A DNA stretch of 64,000 bases from Pseudonocardia sp. T1-2H (GTDB lineage: Bacteria; Actinomycetota; Actinomycetes; Mycobacteriales; Pseudonocardiaceae): NCBI RefSeq assembly GCF_038039215.1, contig NZ_JBBPCL010000001.1, positions 124,001 to 188,000 on the forward strand, read 5' to 3'. Of this stretch, positions 34,407 through 42,942 are shown piece by piece (within the stretch, counting starts at the first letter, position 1; every line of letters begins with the position of its first letter). The translations under genes and the position numbers were made by a program. The notes under the pieces were generated by a model, which saw nothing but the letters and a program-made list of their open reading frames with translations, did no database searches and was not told the DNA's origin.

Positions 34407-35668
34407 GTGCGCGTCCTGGTGATCGGTAGCGGTGCCCGTGAACATGCCCTCCTCCTGGCGCTGGCCCAGGACCCGGGGGTGACGGCGCTGGCGTGTGCAC
34501 CCGGCAACGCCGGTACCGCCGCGGTCGCGGAGCAACGGGGGGTGGACGCCCGGAGCCCGAAGGCGGTGACGGCGCTGGCCCGCGACTGGGGCGCGGACCT
34601 GGTGGTGGTCGGCCCTGAGATCCCGCTCGTCGCGGGGGTGGCGGACGCCGTGCGTGCCGCCGGCTTCCCCGTCTTCGGGCCCGGGGCGGACGCGGCGCGG
34701 ATCGAGGGCTCCAAGGCCTTCGCCAAGGACGTCATGGCCGCCGCCGGGGTGGCCACGGCCGCGTCGGTGATCGTGGACAACCCGGCCCGCCTCGACGCCG
34801 CCCTCGCCGGGTTCACCCCGCCCTACGTCGTCAAGGACGACGGGCTGGCGGCCGGCAAGGGCGTGGTGGTGAGCCCGGACATCGAGGTCGCCCGGGCGCA
34901 TGCCATGCACCTGCTCGACGACGGCCATCCCGTGCTGCTCGAGGCGTTCCTCGACGGCCCCGAGGCGTCGCTCTTCTGCCTCGTCGACGGGCGCACCGTG
35001 GTGCCGCTGCTCCCGGCCCAGGACTTCAAGCGCGTCGGGGACGACGACACGGGGCCCAACACCGGCGGGATGGGCGCCTACGCGCCGTTGCCGTGGGCGG
35101 GCGACGACCTCGTCGACGAGCTCGTCGCGCGGGTCGTGCAGCCGGTGGCGGACGAGATGGCCGAGCGTGGCGTGCCGTTCAGCGGACTGCTGTACGCGGG
35201 CCTCGCGCTCACGTCCGCCGGGCCGGCCGTCATCGAGTTCAACTGCCGGTTCGGGGACCCGGAGACCCAGGTCGTGCTGGCACTCCTGCGCACCCCGCTG
35301 GCCGGGCTGCTGAACGCCGTCGCCACGGGCACGCTGGCCGAGCAGCCGCCGCTGGAGTGGTCGGACGGGGCGGCGGTCACGGTGGTCGTGGCGGCGGAGG
35401 GCTACCCGGGGACGCCGCGGCTCGGCGACGTCATCACCGGGGCCGAGGGCGAGGGCGTCCTGCATGCCGGTACGCGCCGTCGCGAGGACGGTGCGGTGGT
35501 CTCCGCGGGCGGGCGGGTGCTCTCCGTGGTGGGCACGGGCGCGGATCTCGCCGAGGCCCGCGAGGAGGCCTACCGGCGCCTCGGGGGGTCCGCCTCGCGG
35601 GTTCGCACCACCGCACGGACATCGGTCTCAAGGCCCAGCGGGGCGAGGTCACGATCCCGGCCCGGTGA
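34407..35668 (+). CDS. purD: Phosphoribosylamine-glycine ligase, frameshifted at the C-terminus
   Basis: ATP-grasp enzyme joining phosphoribosylamine and glycine to give GAR. N-terminal [21 protein letters not shown]-grasp elements [35 protein letters not shown] and [12 protein letters not shown]. All are in one frame up to about residue 393. At the G6 run 35583-35588 the frame changes: read with one extra G, the conserved end [19 protein letters not shown] and stop at 35668 follow, giving about 420 aa, the normal length. As written, the first frame runs to 35795 with an unrelated tail. A one-base assembly error is likeliest. Confidence 0.9.
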
Positions 35669-35991
35669 GCGTCGGGCGGAGCAGGTGACGTTCGCCCCAC
35701 CCGCACGTGGCCCGCGTTTCCGCAGCGTTGCCGCCGCATGTCCGGCATGGGTTCGAGAATTGACGAAAGGCGCGACAGCGCTACAGGGGTCATGACCTGC
35801 GTTAGGCCGTTCGGACGAGTGTGAGTAGCCCTTACGGCAGCCCGGAAATGCGTGCAAACAGCGTGTAAAGCGGTCCGCGTCCGGTTGATCACCGGGCGCG
35901 CCGGCGGCCAGGGTTGCGGCGTCGCGCCGCACATCGAGGTGTGGGCGACCGAGAGAATCCCGACGTTCCCCACCCTGAAAGCGAGATCCCC
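35669..35991. other. Upstream region of the small secreted protein
   Basis: About 320 bp with no reading frame of coding character (the purD first-frame tail runs through part of it). It holds TTGACG (35760-35765) and TACAGG (35782-35787) with a 16-bp spacer, which would give a leader of about 200 nt before ATG 35992. A second AT-richer spot at 35860-35870 could be another promoter. Confidence 0.45.
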
Positions 35992-36249
35992 ATGGGTTCC
36001 CACGCTCCCCGCACCCGCACCAAGGCCATCGCGCTCGGCGCCGGTCTCGCCGCCGTCGTCGCGCCCGCCGCCATGATGGCCGTCGCGGGTACCGCCTCTG
36101 CGGCCGAGGCGACCCCGGTCGGTGCCTACCTGGACGAGAACGTCACCTACGGCACCCCGCCGCTGGAGCCGGCCGGCCAGTACCTCGACGACACCGTGGC
36201 CGGCCTCGACGCCGACCTGCTCGACATCGCCACCGCGCTGCTCAGCTGA
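35992..36249 (+). CDS. Small secreted protein
   Basis: 85 aa from ATG 35992. An export signal (KAIALGAGLAAVVAPAAMMA, cleavage around ASA-AEA at residue 38) leaves a mature acidic peptide of about 47 residues. It contains a duplicated motif, GAYLDENV and GQYLDDTV, then AGLDADLLDIATALL, which can form an amphipathic helix. No Cys. I do not recognise the family. Own promoter candidate upstream and a 13-bp hairpin 8 bp downstream suggest an independently regulated transcript. Confidence 0.7.
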   Translation: MGSHAPRTRTKAIALGAGLAAVVAPAAMMAVAGTASAAEATPVGAYLDENVTYGTPPLEPAGQYLDDTVAGLDADLLDIATALLS

Positions 36250-36256
36250 CCCGTCC

Positions 36257-36291
36257 GCCGGGCGGCGGGGGTCTCCCGCCCGCCGCCCGGC
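36257..36291 (+). terminator. Terminator of the small secreted protein gene
   Basis: Perfect 13-bp arms GCCGGGCGGCGGG (36257-36269) and CCCGCCGCCCGGC (36279-36291) with a 9-nt loop, 8 bp after the stop codon. Confidence 0.85.
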
Positions 36292-36357
36292 GCCGGTCCC
36301 ACCGAGGATGCGGCCCGGTCCTCCCCCGGAGGCCCTGCTCGCGCCACCGCGGATCGA

Positions 36358-36392
36358 CGCGTCCACCGCCCTGGGGCCTGGTGGTGGACGCG
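36358..36392. other. Second hairpin before the aminotransferase gene
   Basis: Perfect 10-bp arms CGCGTCCACC (36358-36367) and GGTGGACGCG (36383-36392), 15-nt loop, 48 bp before GTG 36440. It could be an attenuator or a second terminator. Confidence 0.5.
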
Positions 36393-36439
36393 CCGGACCC
36401 CGGACCCGCCCGCACCGGCGGGAAGTACATTCGGACCCT

Positions 36440-37612
36440 GTGAGCTCCTCCCCACCCGGCCTGCACCCCGCCGCCCGCGCCGCCGTCGCCCCGTTCCACG
36501 TGATGGACGTCTGGAGCGCCGCGACGAGGCGCCAGCAGACCCACGGCGACCTGGTCAACCTCTCGGCCGGTCAGCCCTCCACCCCCGCGCCCGCGGCCGT
36601 CCGCCGCGCCGCCGCCGCCGCACTGGAGGGCGAGGTCCTCGGCTACACCGTCTCCCTCGGCATCCCCGAGCTGCGCGCGGGCATCGCCGGGCACTACGGG
36701 CACACGTACGGCGTGGCCGTCGACCCGGACGACGTCGTGGTCACCACCGGCTCCTCCGGCGGCTTCCTGCTCGCCTTCCTCGGGGCCTTCGACGCCGGGG
36801 ACCGCGTGGCCATGGCCCGCCCCGGCTACCCCTGCTACCGCAACATCCTCGGCGCGCTCGGCTGCGAGGTCGTCGAGCTGCCGTGCGGGCCGCAGACGCG
36901 GTTCCAGCCGACCGTCGCGATGCTGGAGGAACTCGACGAGCCGGTGAAGGGCCTGGTCGTCGCGAGTCCCGCGAACCCGACGGGCACCGTGCTGGACCCG
37001 GCCGAGCTGGCGGCGCTCGGCGCGTACTGCGAGGCCAACGGCATCCAGCTGGTCAGCGACGAGATCTACCACGGCATCTCCTACCCGGGGTCGCCCGCGA
37101 CCAGCTGTGCCTGGGAGACCTCGCGCGAGGCGATCGTCGTCAACTCGTTCTCGAAGTACTTCTCGATGACCGGCTGGCGGTTGGGCTGGTTGCTGGTGCC
37201 GCCGCGGCTGCGGCGGGCCGCGGACAACCTGGCCTCGAACTTCACCGTCTGCCCGCCGGCGCTGCCGCAGCACGCCGCCGTCGCCGCGTTCACGCCGGAG
37301 TCCTACGCGGAGGCGGACTCGCACGTCGTCCGGTACGGGGTGAACCGCGACCTGCTGCTCTCCCGCCTGCCGAAGCTCGGCATCGACCGGCTGGCGCCCG
37401 CGGACGGCGCGTTCTACGTCTACGCGGACGTCGGGCACCTGACCGCCGACTCCATGGAGCTGACCTACCGGATCCTCGACCAGACGGGCATCGCGCTCGC
37501 CCCGGGGATCGACTTCGACCCGGTCGACGGCGGCCGCTACGTGCGGTTCTCGTGCGCGGGTGCGACGGAGGACGTCGAGGAGGCCCTGCGGAGGCTCGAA
37601 TCCTGGTTGTGA
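36440..37612 (+). CDS. PLP-dependent class I/II aminotransferase
   Basis: 390 aa from GTG 36440. Fold-type I aminotransferase: NLSAGQPSTPAPAAV near 35, LGYTVSLGIPELR, PANPTGTVLDPAEL, DEIYHGI, and the Schiff-base lysine in NSFSKYFSMTGWRLGW near residue 240, with the C-terminal Arg in YVRFSCAG. The aspartate/alanine aminotransferase group (AspB-like) fits best; specificity cannot be told. It is followed by a channel-pore relic and the convergent threonine aldolase gene. Confidence 0.9.
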   Translation: MSSSPPGLHPAARAAVAPFHVMDVWSAATRRQQTHGDLVNLSAGQPSTPAPAAVRRAAAAALEGEVLGYTVSLGIPELRAGIAGHYGHTYGVAVDPDDVVVTTGSSGGFLLAFLGAFDAGDRVAMARPGYPCYRNILGALGCEVVELPCGPQTRFQPTVAMLEELDEPVKGLVVASPANPTGTVLDPAELAALGAYCEANGIQLVSDEIYHGISYPGSPATSCAWETSREAIVVNSFSKYFSMTGWRLGWLLVPPRLRRAADNLASNFTVCPPALPQHAAVAAFTPESYAEADSHVVRYGVNRDLLLSRLPKLGIDRLAPADGAFYVYADVGHLTADSMELTYRILDQTGIALAPGIDFDPVDGGRYVRFSCAGATEDVEEALRRLESWL

Positions 37613-37616
37613 CGCG

Positions 37617-37700
37617 GTTTCCGCCGGTCGCGCCGTCTGGTGGAAGCTGACGACGATCTCCACCGTCGGCTACGGGGACCGCTACCCCGCGGGACGGGAG
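37617..37700 (+). pseudogene. Relic of a voltage-gated-type potassium channel pore
   Basis: In one frame 37632-37691 reads AVWWKLTTISTVGYGDRYPA, which matches the pore helix and selectivity filter of Kv-type channels (WWAxxTxTTVGYGDxYP). The flanking transmembrane helices are missing on both sides, and there is no start codon. The tail overlaps the end of the threonine aldolase gene on the other strand. It is a residual fragment of a lost or interrupted gene. Confidence 0.7.
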
Positions 37701-38797
37701 CGGCCACGGGAGACCGGGCGGGCCGTGCCGTTGCGGCCCGGCGGGGCCGTCTCGAGCGGACCGATCCGCGCCAGGGCGGTGCCGATGTCCGCGTCCGTCA
37801 GGTCCGCGTGGGTCATCAGCCGCACCTTCCCGGACATCGCGCTCGCCCGGACCCCCGCCTCCTCGAACCGCCTGAGCGTGCCCGGCAGGTCCGCCACGTC
37901 GACGAGGACGATGTTCGTCTCGGGGTCCTGCAGCCGCCAGCCGCGTTCGCGCAGGCCCGCGGCCAGCGTCGTCGCGCGCTCGTGGTCCTCGGCGAGCCGG
38001 TCGACCCGGTCCAGGGCGACGAGGCCCGCCGCGGCGAGCACGCCGCCCTGCCGGACGCCGCCGCCGAGCATCTTGCGCAGCCGCCGGGCCTCCTCGACGA
38101 AGTTCGCCGAGCCCGCGACGACGGACCCGACCGGCGCGCCGAGACCCTTGCTCAGACACACCTGCGCGGTGTCCGCGCCGACCGTGAGCGCCGCGGGCGG
38201 GACCCCGAGCTTGACCGCGGCGTGCCAGAGGCGGGCGCCGTCGAGGTGGACGGCGAGCCCGGCGGCCTTGGCCGCGGCGGCGACCGTCGCGTGCTCCTCG
38301 GGCCGGGTGACCGTGCCGCCCGCGGCGTTGTGGGTGTTCTCCAGGCACAGCAGCGTGGTGCGCAGGGTGAAGTACGGCCCCTCCGGCCCGGCGGCGCGGC
38401 GGACGGCGTCGGGGGTGACCTTCCCGGGCCCCCCGTCGTGCTCCATCGGCCGGGGCATGCCGCCGGCCAGCCACGCGGCGGTGCCGAGCTCGGCATCCAG
38501 GACGTGCGCGCCGAGCGGCGCCAGGAACGCGTCGCCCCGCCTCAGATGGGACATCAGGGCGATCAGGTTGCCCATCGAGCCGCTGGGCGTCCACAGGGCG
38601 TCCGCGGCGCCGAGGTACCCGGCGACCCGTTCCTCGAGCGCCCGCATCGTGGGGTCGCGGTCCAGCACGTCGTCGCCGACCTCGGCCTCGGCCATCGCCG
38701 CCCGCATCTGCTTCGTGGGCTTGGTGACCGTGTCGGACCGGAGGTCGATCGGCGCGTCACCGGATCGCGGACGGCGGCTTCGGCTCAGGGCGGGCAC
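37682..38797 (-). CDS. ltaE: Low-specificity L-threonine aldolase
   Basis: 371 aa from GTG 38797 (TTG 38809 possible). PLP fold-type I beta-eliminating lyase family: IDLRSDTVTKPTKQMRAAM at the start, TPSGSMGNLIALMSH, ENTHNAAGGTV, HLDGARLWHAAVKL, and the PLP lysine in CLSKGLGAPVGSVVAG. It cleaves L-threonine/allo-threonine to glycine and acetaldehyde, which links to the glycine used by PurD. The C-terminal extension past residue 350 is Pro/Arg-rich. Confidence 0.93.
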   Translation of the reverse strand: MPALSRSRRPRSGDAPIDLRSDTVTKPTKQMRAAMAEAEVGDDVLDRDPTMRALEERVAGYLGAADALWTPSGSMGNLIALMSHLRRGDAFLAPLGAHVLDAELGTAAWLAGGMPRPMEHDGGPGKVTPDAVRRAAGPEGPYFTLRTTLLCLENTHNAAGGTVTRPEEHATVAAAAKAAGLAVHLDGARLWHAAVKLGVPPAALTVGADTAQVCLSKGLGAPVGSVVAGSANFVEEARRLRKMLGGGVRQGGVLAAAGLVALDRVDRLAEDHERATTLAAGLRERGWRLQDPETNIVLVDVADLPGTLRRFEEAGVRASAMSGKVRLMTHADLTDADIGTALARIGPLETAPPGRNGTARPVSRGRSRPAG

Positions 38798-38837
38798 CTC
38801 CCGATCCAATCAGGGGGCGATCGGCAGGTCTCGGCGG

Positions 38838-38855
38838 GGTCACGAAAAGGTCACG
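38838..38855. promoter_or_regulatory. Direct repeat upstream of the sigma gene
   Basis: GGTCACG-AAAA-GGTCACG (38838-38844 and 38849-38855) is an 11-bp-period direct repeat in the 140-bp divergent region between ltaE and the sigma factor. A regulator binding on one face of the helix, or a promoter element for this sigma factor, is possible. Confidence 0.35.
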
Positions 38856-38941
38856 GCAGGCCGTCGAACGGACCAACTGCTGTACCGGATGCGACCGTGG
38901 GCGCGCCGAGATCCGTCCCGGTGCTGAACGGGAGGAGAACC

Positions 38942-39253
38942 GTGGAGCCCGACGCGGAGCGCGAGTTCGCGGAGTACTTCCGCGCGCGCCGGGACGCCGT
39001 GCGCCGCACCGCCTTCCTGCTCTGCGGGGACCGGCACCGCGCGGACGACCACGCGCAGTCCACGTTCGTCGCCCTGCACCGGAACTGGCGGAGGATCAGG
39101 GACACGGGGGCGCTCGACGCCTGGGTGCGACGCACGCTGGTCCGCGCCGTCGTCCACGAGTCCCGGCGGCCGTGGCGCCGGGAACGGGCGACGGACACGG
39201 TGGCCGACCGCCGGCTGGGTGACACGCTCGACGACCTGCGACCGGCCGGCTGA
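38942..39253 (+). CDS. SigE-family sigma factor lacking region 4
   Basis: 103 aa from GTG 38942, with CGGGAGGAG upstream. The residues align to sigma region 2 of actinobacterial SigE-type (SigE53) ECF factors: EREFAEYFRARRDAVRRTAFLLCGDRHRADDHAQSTF, HRNWRRIRDTGALDAWVRRTLVRA (RpoD core and promoter -10 recognition). Full-length proteins are about 160-170 aa with a helix-turn-helix region 4. Here the protein goes from RRPWRRERATDTVADRR straight to a short tail LGDTLDDLRPAG and stops. It should bind core polymerase but lacks -35 recognition. Followed by its putative anti-sigma. Confidence 0.85.
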   Translation: MEPDAEREFAEYFRARRDAVRRTAFLLCGDRHRADDHAQSTFVALHRNWRRIRDTGALDAWVRRTLVRAVVHESRRPWRRERATDTVADRRLGDTLDDLRPAG

Positions 39254-39265
39254 GAGGAGGAGGAC

Positions 39266-39946
39266 GTGAACGAGGACGACGACAGGCTCGTGGCCGCCTT
39301 CCGCGCCGCGGCGGACACCCCGCCCGAGGCGGGGTCCGACCTCGACGACGTGCTCAGCACCTCGCACCGGGTCACCAGGCGCCGTCGCACACAGCTCGCG
39401 GGCGGCTTCGTCGCGGCTACCGTGCTCCTCGGCGGGGGCGGGGTGGCGGCGGCCGTCCTGCCCACGTCGGCCGGCGAGACGACCTCCGCCCCCGCACCCG
39501 CGCGGGAGAGCGCGGACTCCGCGGCCGGTGCGGCCGCGGCGCCGCGCGCGGCGGTCCCGAACCCCGCACCGCTCGGCCCGACGGCCGGCGAGGACTGCGT
39601 ACCGACCCAGGACCCCGCGCTCCGCGCCCTGGTCGACGCCGCGCTGCCCCCGCTGCGGGACGCCGTGGAGGCCCCGACGACGCTGGAGTGCCGCCCCGGG
39701 GCCGGTCGCGAGGTCGCCCTCGACGTCGTCGACGGGGACGCGTCCGGGCTGATCAGCGTGGTCTACACGGCCCCCGGCGAGCCCCGGACGGATGCAGCGC
39801 TGGCGGTCGGGTGGGTCCAGGCGGGCCGGTCGACGGCGTCGGGCGGGTACGTCTCGGTGACGTCCCGCGCGGCGTCGGACTCGGGGGCCGTGCCCTTCCG
39901 CGCACGAGTGCAGGAGCTGGCCGACGCCCTCGCGCCGCATCTCTAG
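39266..39946 (+). CDS. Membrane-anchored anti-sigma-like protein
   Basis: 226 aa from GTG 39266, with GAGGAGGAGGAC upstream. The short cytoplasmic N-terminus (about 1-45, ends RRRRTQL) is followed by one transmembrane helix (about 46-64) and an Ala/Pro-rich extracytoplasmic domain. This layout, 12 bp after a sigma-factor gene, fits the anti-sigma partner usual for the SigE family, but no zinc-binding HxxxCxxC motif is present. The sensor domain is unrecognised. Confidence 0.65.
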   Translation: MNEDDDRLVAAFRAAADTPPEAGSDLDDVLSTSHRVTRRRRTQLAGGFVAATVLLGGGGVAAAVLPTSAGETTSAPAPARESADSAAGAAAAPRAAVPNPAPLGPTAGEDCVPTQDPALRALVDAALPPLRDAVEAPTTLECRPGAGREVALDVVDGDASGLISVVYTAPGEPRTDAALAVGWVQAGRSTASGGYVSVTSRAASDSGAVPFRARVQELADALAPHL

Positions 39947-39969
39947 ATCCCTGGGGGACACTGTCCGGC

Positions 39970-40542
39970 GTGCCGAAGGAGAAGGGGGCGACCGAGAAGG
40001 GCGAGCGCCGCCGGCAGGCCCTCACCGACGCCGCCGCGCAGCTGCTGCGCGAGGGCGGGTTCGACGCGATCCGGCACCGGGCCGTCGCCGAACGGGCGGG
40101 GCTCCCGCTGGCGTCGACCACCTACTACTTCGACTCGCTCGACGAGCTGGTCACCGCCGCCGTCGAGCGCACGAGCCGGGACGAGCTGGCCGAGGGCCGC
40201 GCGCACCTCGACGCCGGCGGCCCGGGCGACCCGTTGGAGCTCGTGCTGGACCAGCTGCTCGGCGCGGAGTCCCGGGACGGCGGGCTCGACGCCGTCCTGC
40301 TGCGCTACGAGCGGCTCGTCGGCGCCGGCCGGCGGCCCTACCTCGCGCCCCTGATGCGCGAGCTGCGCGGCGAGCTCGACGCCGTCCTGGCCGAGGCGCT
40401 GGCCCGGGCCGGGCACACCCTCGACGTGGACGCGCTGCGGCACGTCGTCGAGGTCGTCGACGGGGCGGTGCTCTCGGCGCTCATCGAGGCGGACCCGGAC
40501 CCCCGCAAGGCCGCGCACACCGCGCTGCTCAGAGTCCTCTGA
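39970..40542 (+). CDS. TetR-family transcriptional regulator
   Basis: 190 aa from GTG 39970. The N-terminal HTH is typical: RRRQALTDAAAQLLREGGFDAIRHRAVAERAGLPLASTTYYF. The ligand-binding domain (about 50-190) is helical and divergent. It is 23 bp after the anti-sigma-like gene and 37 bp before purB, whose TATCCT lies in its tail. Target and ligand unknown; autoregulation is likely. Confidence 0.9.
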   Translation: MPKEKGATEKGERRRQALTDAAAQLLREGGFDAIRHRAVAERAGLPLASTTYYFDSLDELVTAAVERTSRDELAEGRAHLDAGGPGDPLELVLDQLLGAESRDGGLDAVLLRYERLVGAGRRPYLAPLMRELRGELDAVLAEALARAGHTLDVDALRHVVEVVDGAVLSALIEADPDPRKAAHTALLRVL

Positions 40543-40565
40543 GCATGCGGCCGCCGAGAAGGCCG

Positions 40566-40571
40566 TATCCT
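40566..40571 (+). promoter_or_regulatory. -10 element of purB (leaderless)
   Basis: TATCCT ends 8 nt before GTG 40580, the same leaderless arrangement as the other pur genes. Confidence 0.55.
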
Positions 40572-40579
40572 CATCTGAC

Positions 40580-41998
40580 GTGATTCCCAATGTGCTGGCC
40601 GCCCGCTACGCGAGCCCGGAGCTCGTCACGATCTGGTCGCCCGAATACAAGATCGTCCTGGAGCGCCGGCTGTGGATCGCGGTCCTCCGCGCCCAGCGTG
40701 ACCTCGGGGTCGACGTGCCCGAGCAGGCGATCGCGGACTACGAGCGGGTCGTCGACCAGGTGGACCTGGCGTCGATCGCCGAGCGCGAGCGAGTCACCCG
40801 GCACGACGTGAAGGCGCGGATCGAGGAGTTCAACGCCCTCGCCGGCCACGAGCACGTGCACAAGGGCCTCACCAGCCGGGACCTCACCGAGAACGTCGAG
40901 CAGCTGCAGATCCGGCTGTCGCTGGAGCTGGTCCGGGACCGGACGGTCGCGATCCTCGGCCGGCTCGCGCGCCGGGCGGGGGAGTACGCCGAGCTGGTGA
41001 TGGCCGGGCGCAGCCACAACGTCGCCGCGCAGGCCACCACGCTCGGCAAGCGTTTCGCCTCGGCCGCGGACGAGCTGCTCGTCGCGTACGCCCGGCTCGA
41101 GGACCTGCGCGGCCGCTACCCGCTGCGCGGGATCAAGGGCCCGGTCGGCACCGCCCAGGACATGCTCGACCTGCTCGACGGCGACGCGGCCAAGCTCGCG
41201 CAGCTGGAGGAGCGGGTCGCCGCGCACCTCGGCTTCGCGGGCGTCTTCACCAGCGTCGGCCAGGTCTACCCGCGCTCCCTGGACCACGACGTCCTGTCCG
41301 CGCTGGTCCAGCTGGGCGCGGCGCCGTCGTCGCTGGCCACGACCATCCGGCTGATGGCCGGCGCCGAACTCGCCACCGAGGGCTTCAAGCCCGGCCAGGT
41401 CGGTTCCAGCGCCATGCCGCACAAGATGAACACCCGCTCGGCGGAGCGGATCAACGGCCTGATGGTGGTGCTGCGCGGCAACGCCTCGATGGCCGCCGAG
41501 CTCGCCGGCGCCCAGTGGAACGAGGGCGACGTGTTCTGCTCCGTGGTCCGCCGGGTCGCGCTGCCGGACGCGTTCTTCGCCCTCGACGGGCTGTTCGAGA
41601 CCACCCTGACGGTGCTCGACGAGTTCGGCGCCTACCCCGCGGTGATCGGGAGGGAGCTGGACCGCTACCTGCCGTTCCTCGCCACGACGAAGGTGCTGAT
41701 GGCCGCCGTCCGCGCCGGGGTGGGCCGGGAGACCGCGCACGAGGTGATCAAGGAGCACGCCGTCGGCGTCGCGCTGGCCATGCGGGAGAAGGGGCAGAGC
41801 GAGAACGACCTGCTCGCCCGCCTGCAGAACGACGAGCGCCTGGGCCTGCCCGCGGGCCTGCTGGACGGCCTGCTGAAGGACCCGCTGTCCTTCACCGGCG
41901 CCGCGACGTCCCAGGTCGCCGCGATCGTCGCCGAGGTCGGCGCGATCACCGGCGCCCACCCCGAGGCCGCCGCCTACGCCCCCGGAGCCATCCTGTGA
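40580..41998 (+). CDS. purB: Adenylosuccinate lyase
   Basis: 472 aa from GTG 40580. Fumarase/aspartase superfamily: [16 protein letters not shown] near 92, [15 protein letters not shown] near 145, and the signature [16 protein letters not shown] near 277 with the catalytic Ser. It acts twice in purine synthesis, cleaving SAICAR to AICAR and adenylosuccinate to AMP. The stop overlaps the purC GTG as GTGA (41995-41998). Confidence 0.97.
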   Translation: MIPNVLAARYASPELVTIWSPEYKIVLERRLWIAVLRAQRDLGVDVPEQAIADYERVVDQVDLASIAERERVTRHDVKARIEEFNALAGHEHVHKGLTSRDLTENVEQLQIRLSLELVRDRTVAILGRLARRAGEYAELVMAGRSHNVAAQATTLGKRFASAADELLVAYARLEDLRGRYPLRGIKGPVGTAQDMLDLLDGDAAKLAQLEERVAAHLGFAGVFTSVGQVYPRSLDHDVLSALVQLGAAPSSLATTIRLMAGAELATEGFKPGQVGSSAMPHKMNTRSAERINGLMVVLRGNASMAAELAGAQWNEGDVFCSVVRRVALPDAFFALDGLFETTLTVLDEFGAYPAVIGRELDRYLPFLATTKVLMAAVRAGVGRETAHEVIKEHAVGVALAMREKGQSENDLLARLQNDERLGLPAGLLDGLLKDPLSFTGAATSQVAAIVAEVGAITGAHPEAAAYAPGAIL

Positions 41999-42830
41999 AG
42001 CTGTTGCACTCCGGCAAGGTCCGGGACATCTACTCCGACCGCGGGGACATCCTGCTGGTCGCCTCGGACCGGCTCTCGGTCTACGACGTCGTCCTGCCCA
42101 CGCCGGTCCCGGACAAGGGCAGGATCCTCACCGCGCTGTCGCTGTGGTGGTTCGAGCGGGTCGCGGACCTGGTGCCGCACCACGTGCTCTCCGCGACGGA
42201 CGTGCCGGAGGAGTTCGCCGGGCGGGCGATCCGGTGTCGGACGCTGGAGATGCTGCCCGTCGAGTGCGTGGCCCGCGGGTACCTGACCGGGTCCGGGCTG
42301 AAGGACTACCAGCGCACCGGCGCGGTCTCCGGGGTCGCGTTGCCGCCCGGGCTCGTCGAGGGCTCGCGGCTCCCGGAACCGATCTTCACCCCGACTCCAA
42401 GGCGCCGCTCGGCGAGCACGACGAGGCCATCACCTTCGACGACGTCGTGGCGCTCGTCGGGGCGGAGACCGCCGCCCGCCTGCGCGACCTCACCCTGGAC
42501 GTCTACCGGCTGGGCGCCGGGACCGCGGAGAAGAACGGGATCCTCGTCGCGGACACCAAGCTCGAGTTCGGGACCGACCCGTCGACCGGTGAGATCGTGC
42601 TCGGCGACGAGGTGCTGACCCCGGACTCCTCGCGGTTCTGGCCGGCGGACCAGTGGGAGCCGGGTCGCCAGCAGTACTCGTTCGACAAGCAGTACGCGCG
42701 CGAGTGGTCGCTCTCCACGGGCTGGGACAAGACCGAGCCCGGGCCGGAGGTGCCGGCCGACGTCGTCGACGCCGTCCGGGCCCGCTACGTCGAGGTCTAC
42801 GAGCGCATCACCGGACAGGCCTGGAGCTAG
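41995..42830 (+). CDS. purC: SAICAR synthetase, frameshifted in the middle
   Basis: SAICAR synthetase joins aspartate to CAIR. The first frame gives [47 protein letters not shown] up to PEPIFTPT. At about 42388-42396 one base is missing: in the next frame the conserved (T)[13 protein letters not shown], then [20 protein letters not shown] and [13 protein letters not shown] ending follow to the stop at 42830. The total of about 278 aa is normal. The upstream gene and the strong terminator are intact, so an assembly indel is likelier than decay. Confidence 0.88.
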
Positions 42831-42880
42831 GGGTCCGTCCTGCGGATCTCCGGCCCGGCACGGATCCGCAGGACGGACCC
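42831..42880 (+). terminator. Strong terminator of purB-purC
   Basis: 18-bp perfect arms: GGGTCCGTCCTGCGGATC (42831-42848) and GATCCGCAGGACGGACCC (42863-42880), 14-nt loop, starting right after the TAG stop. Confidence 0.95.
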
Positions 42881-42895
42881 TCGACGCCCTGCGGG

Positions 42896-42917
42896 AACGC
42901 CGCGCTCACGCGGCGTT
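42896..42917. other. Small hairpin upstream of the deacetylase-like gene
   Basis: Perfect 9-bp arms AACGCCGCG (42896-42904) and CGCGGCGTT (42909-42917), 4-nt loop, 25 bp before ATG 42943. It may be a second terminator or a leader hairpin. Confidence 0.5.
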
Positions 42918-42942
42918 CATGTCGGTGGTGCGTAATGAGCAC

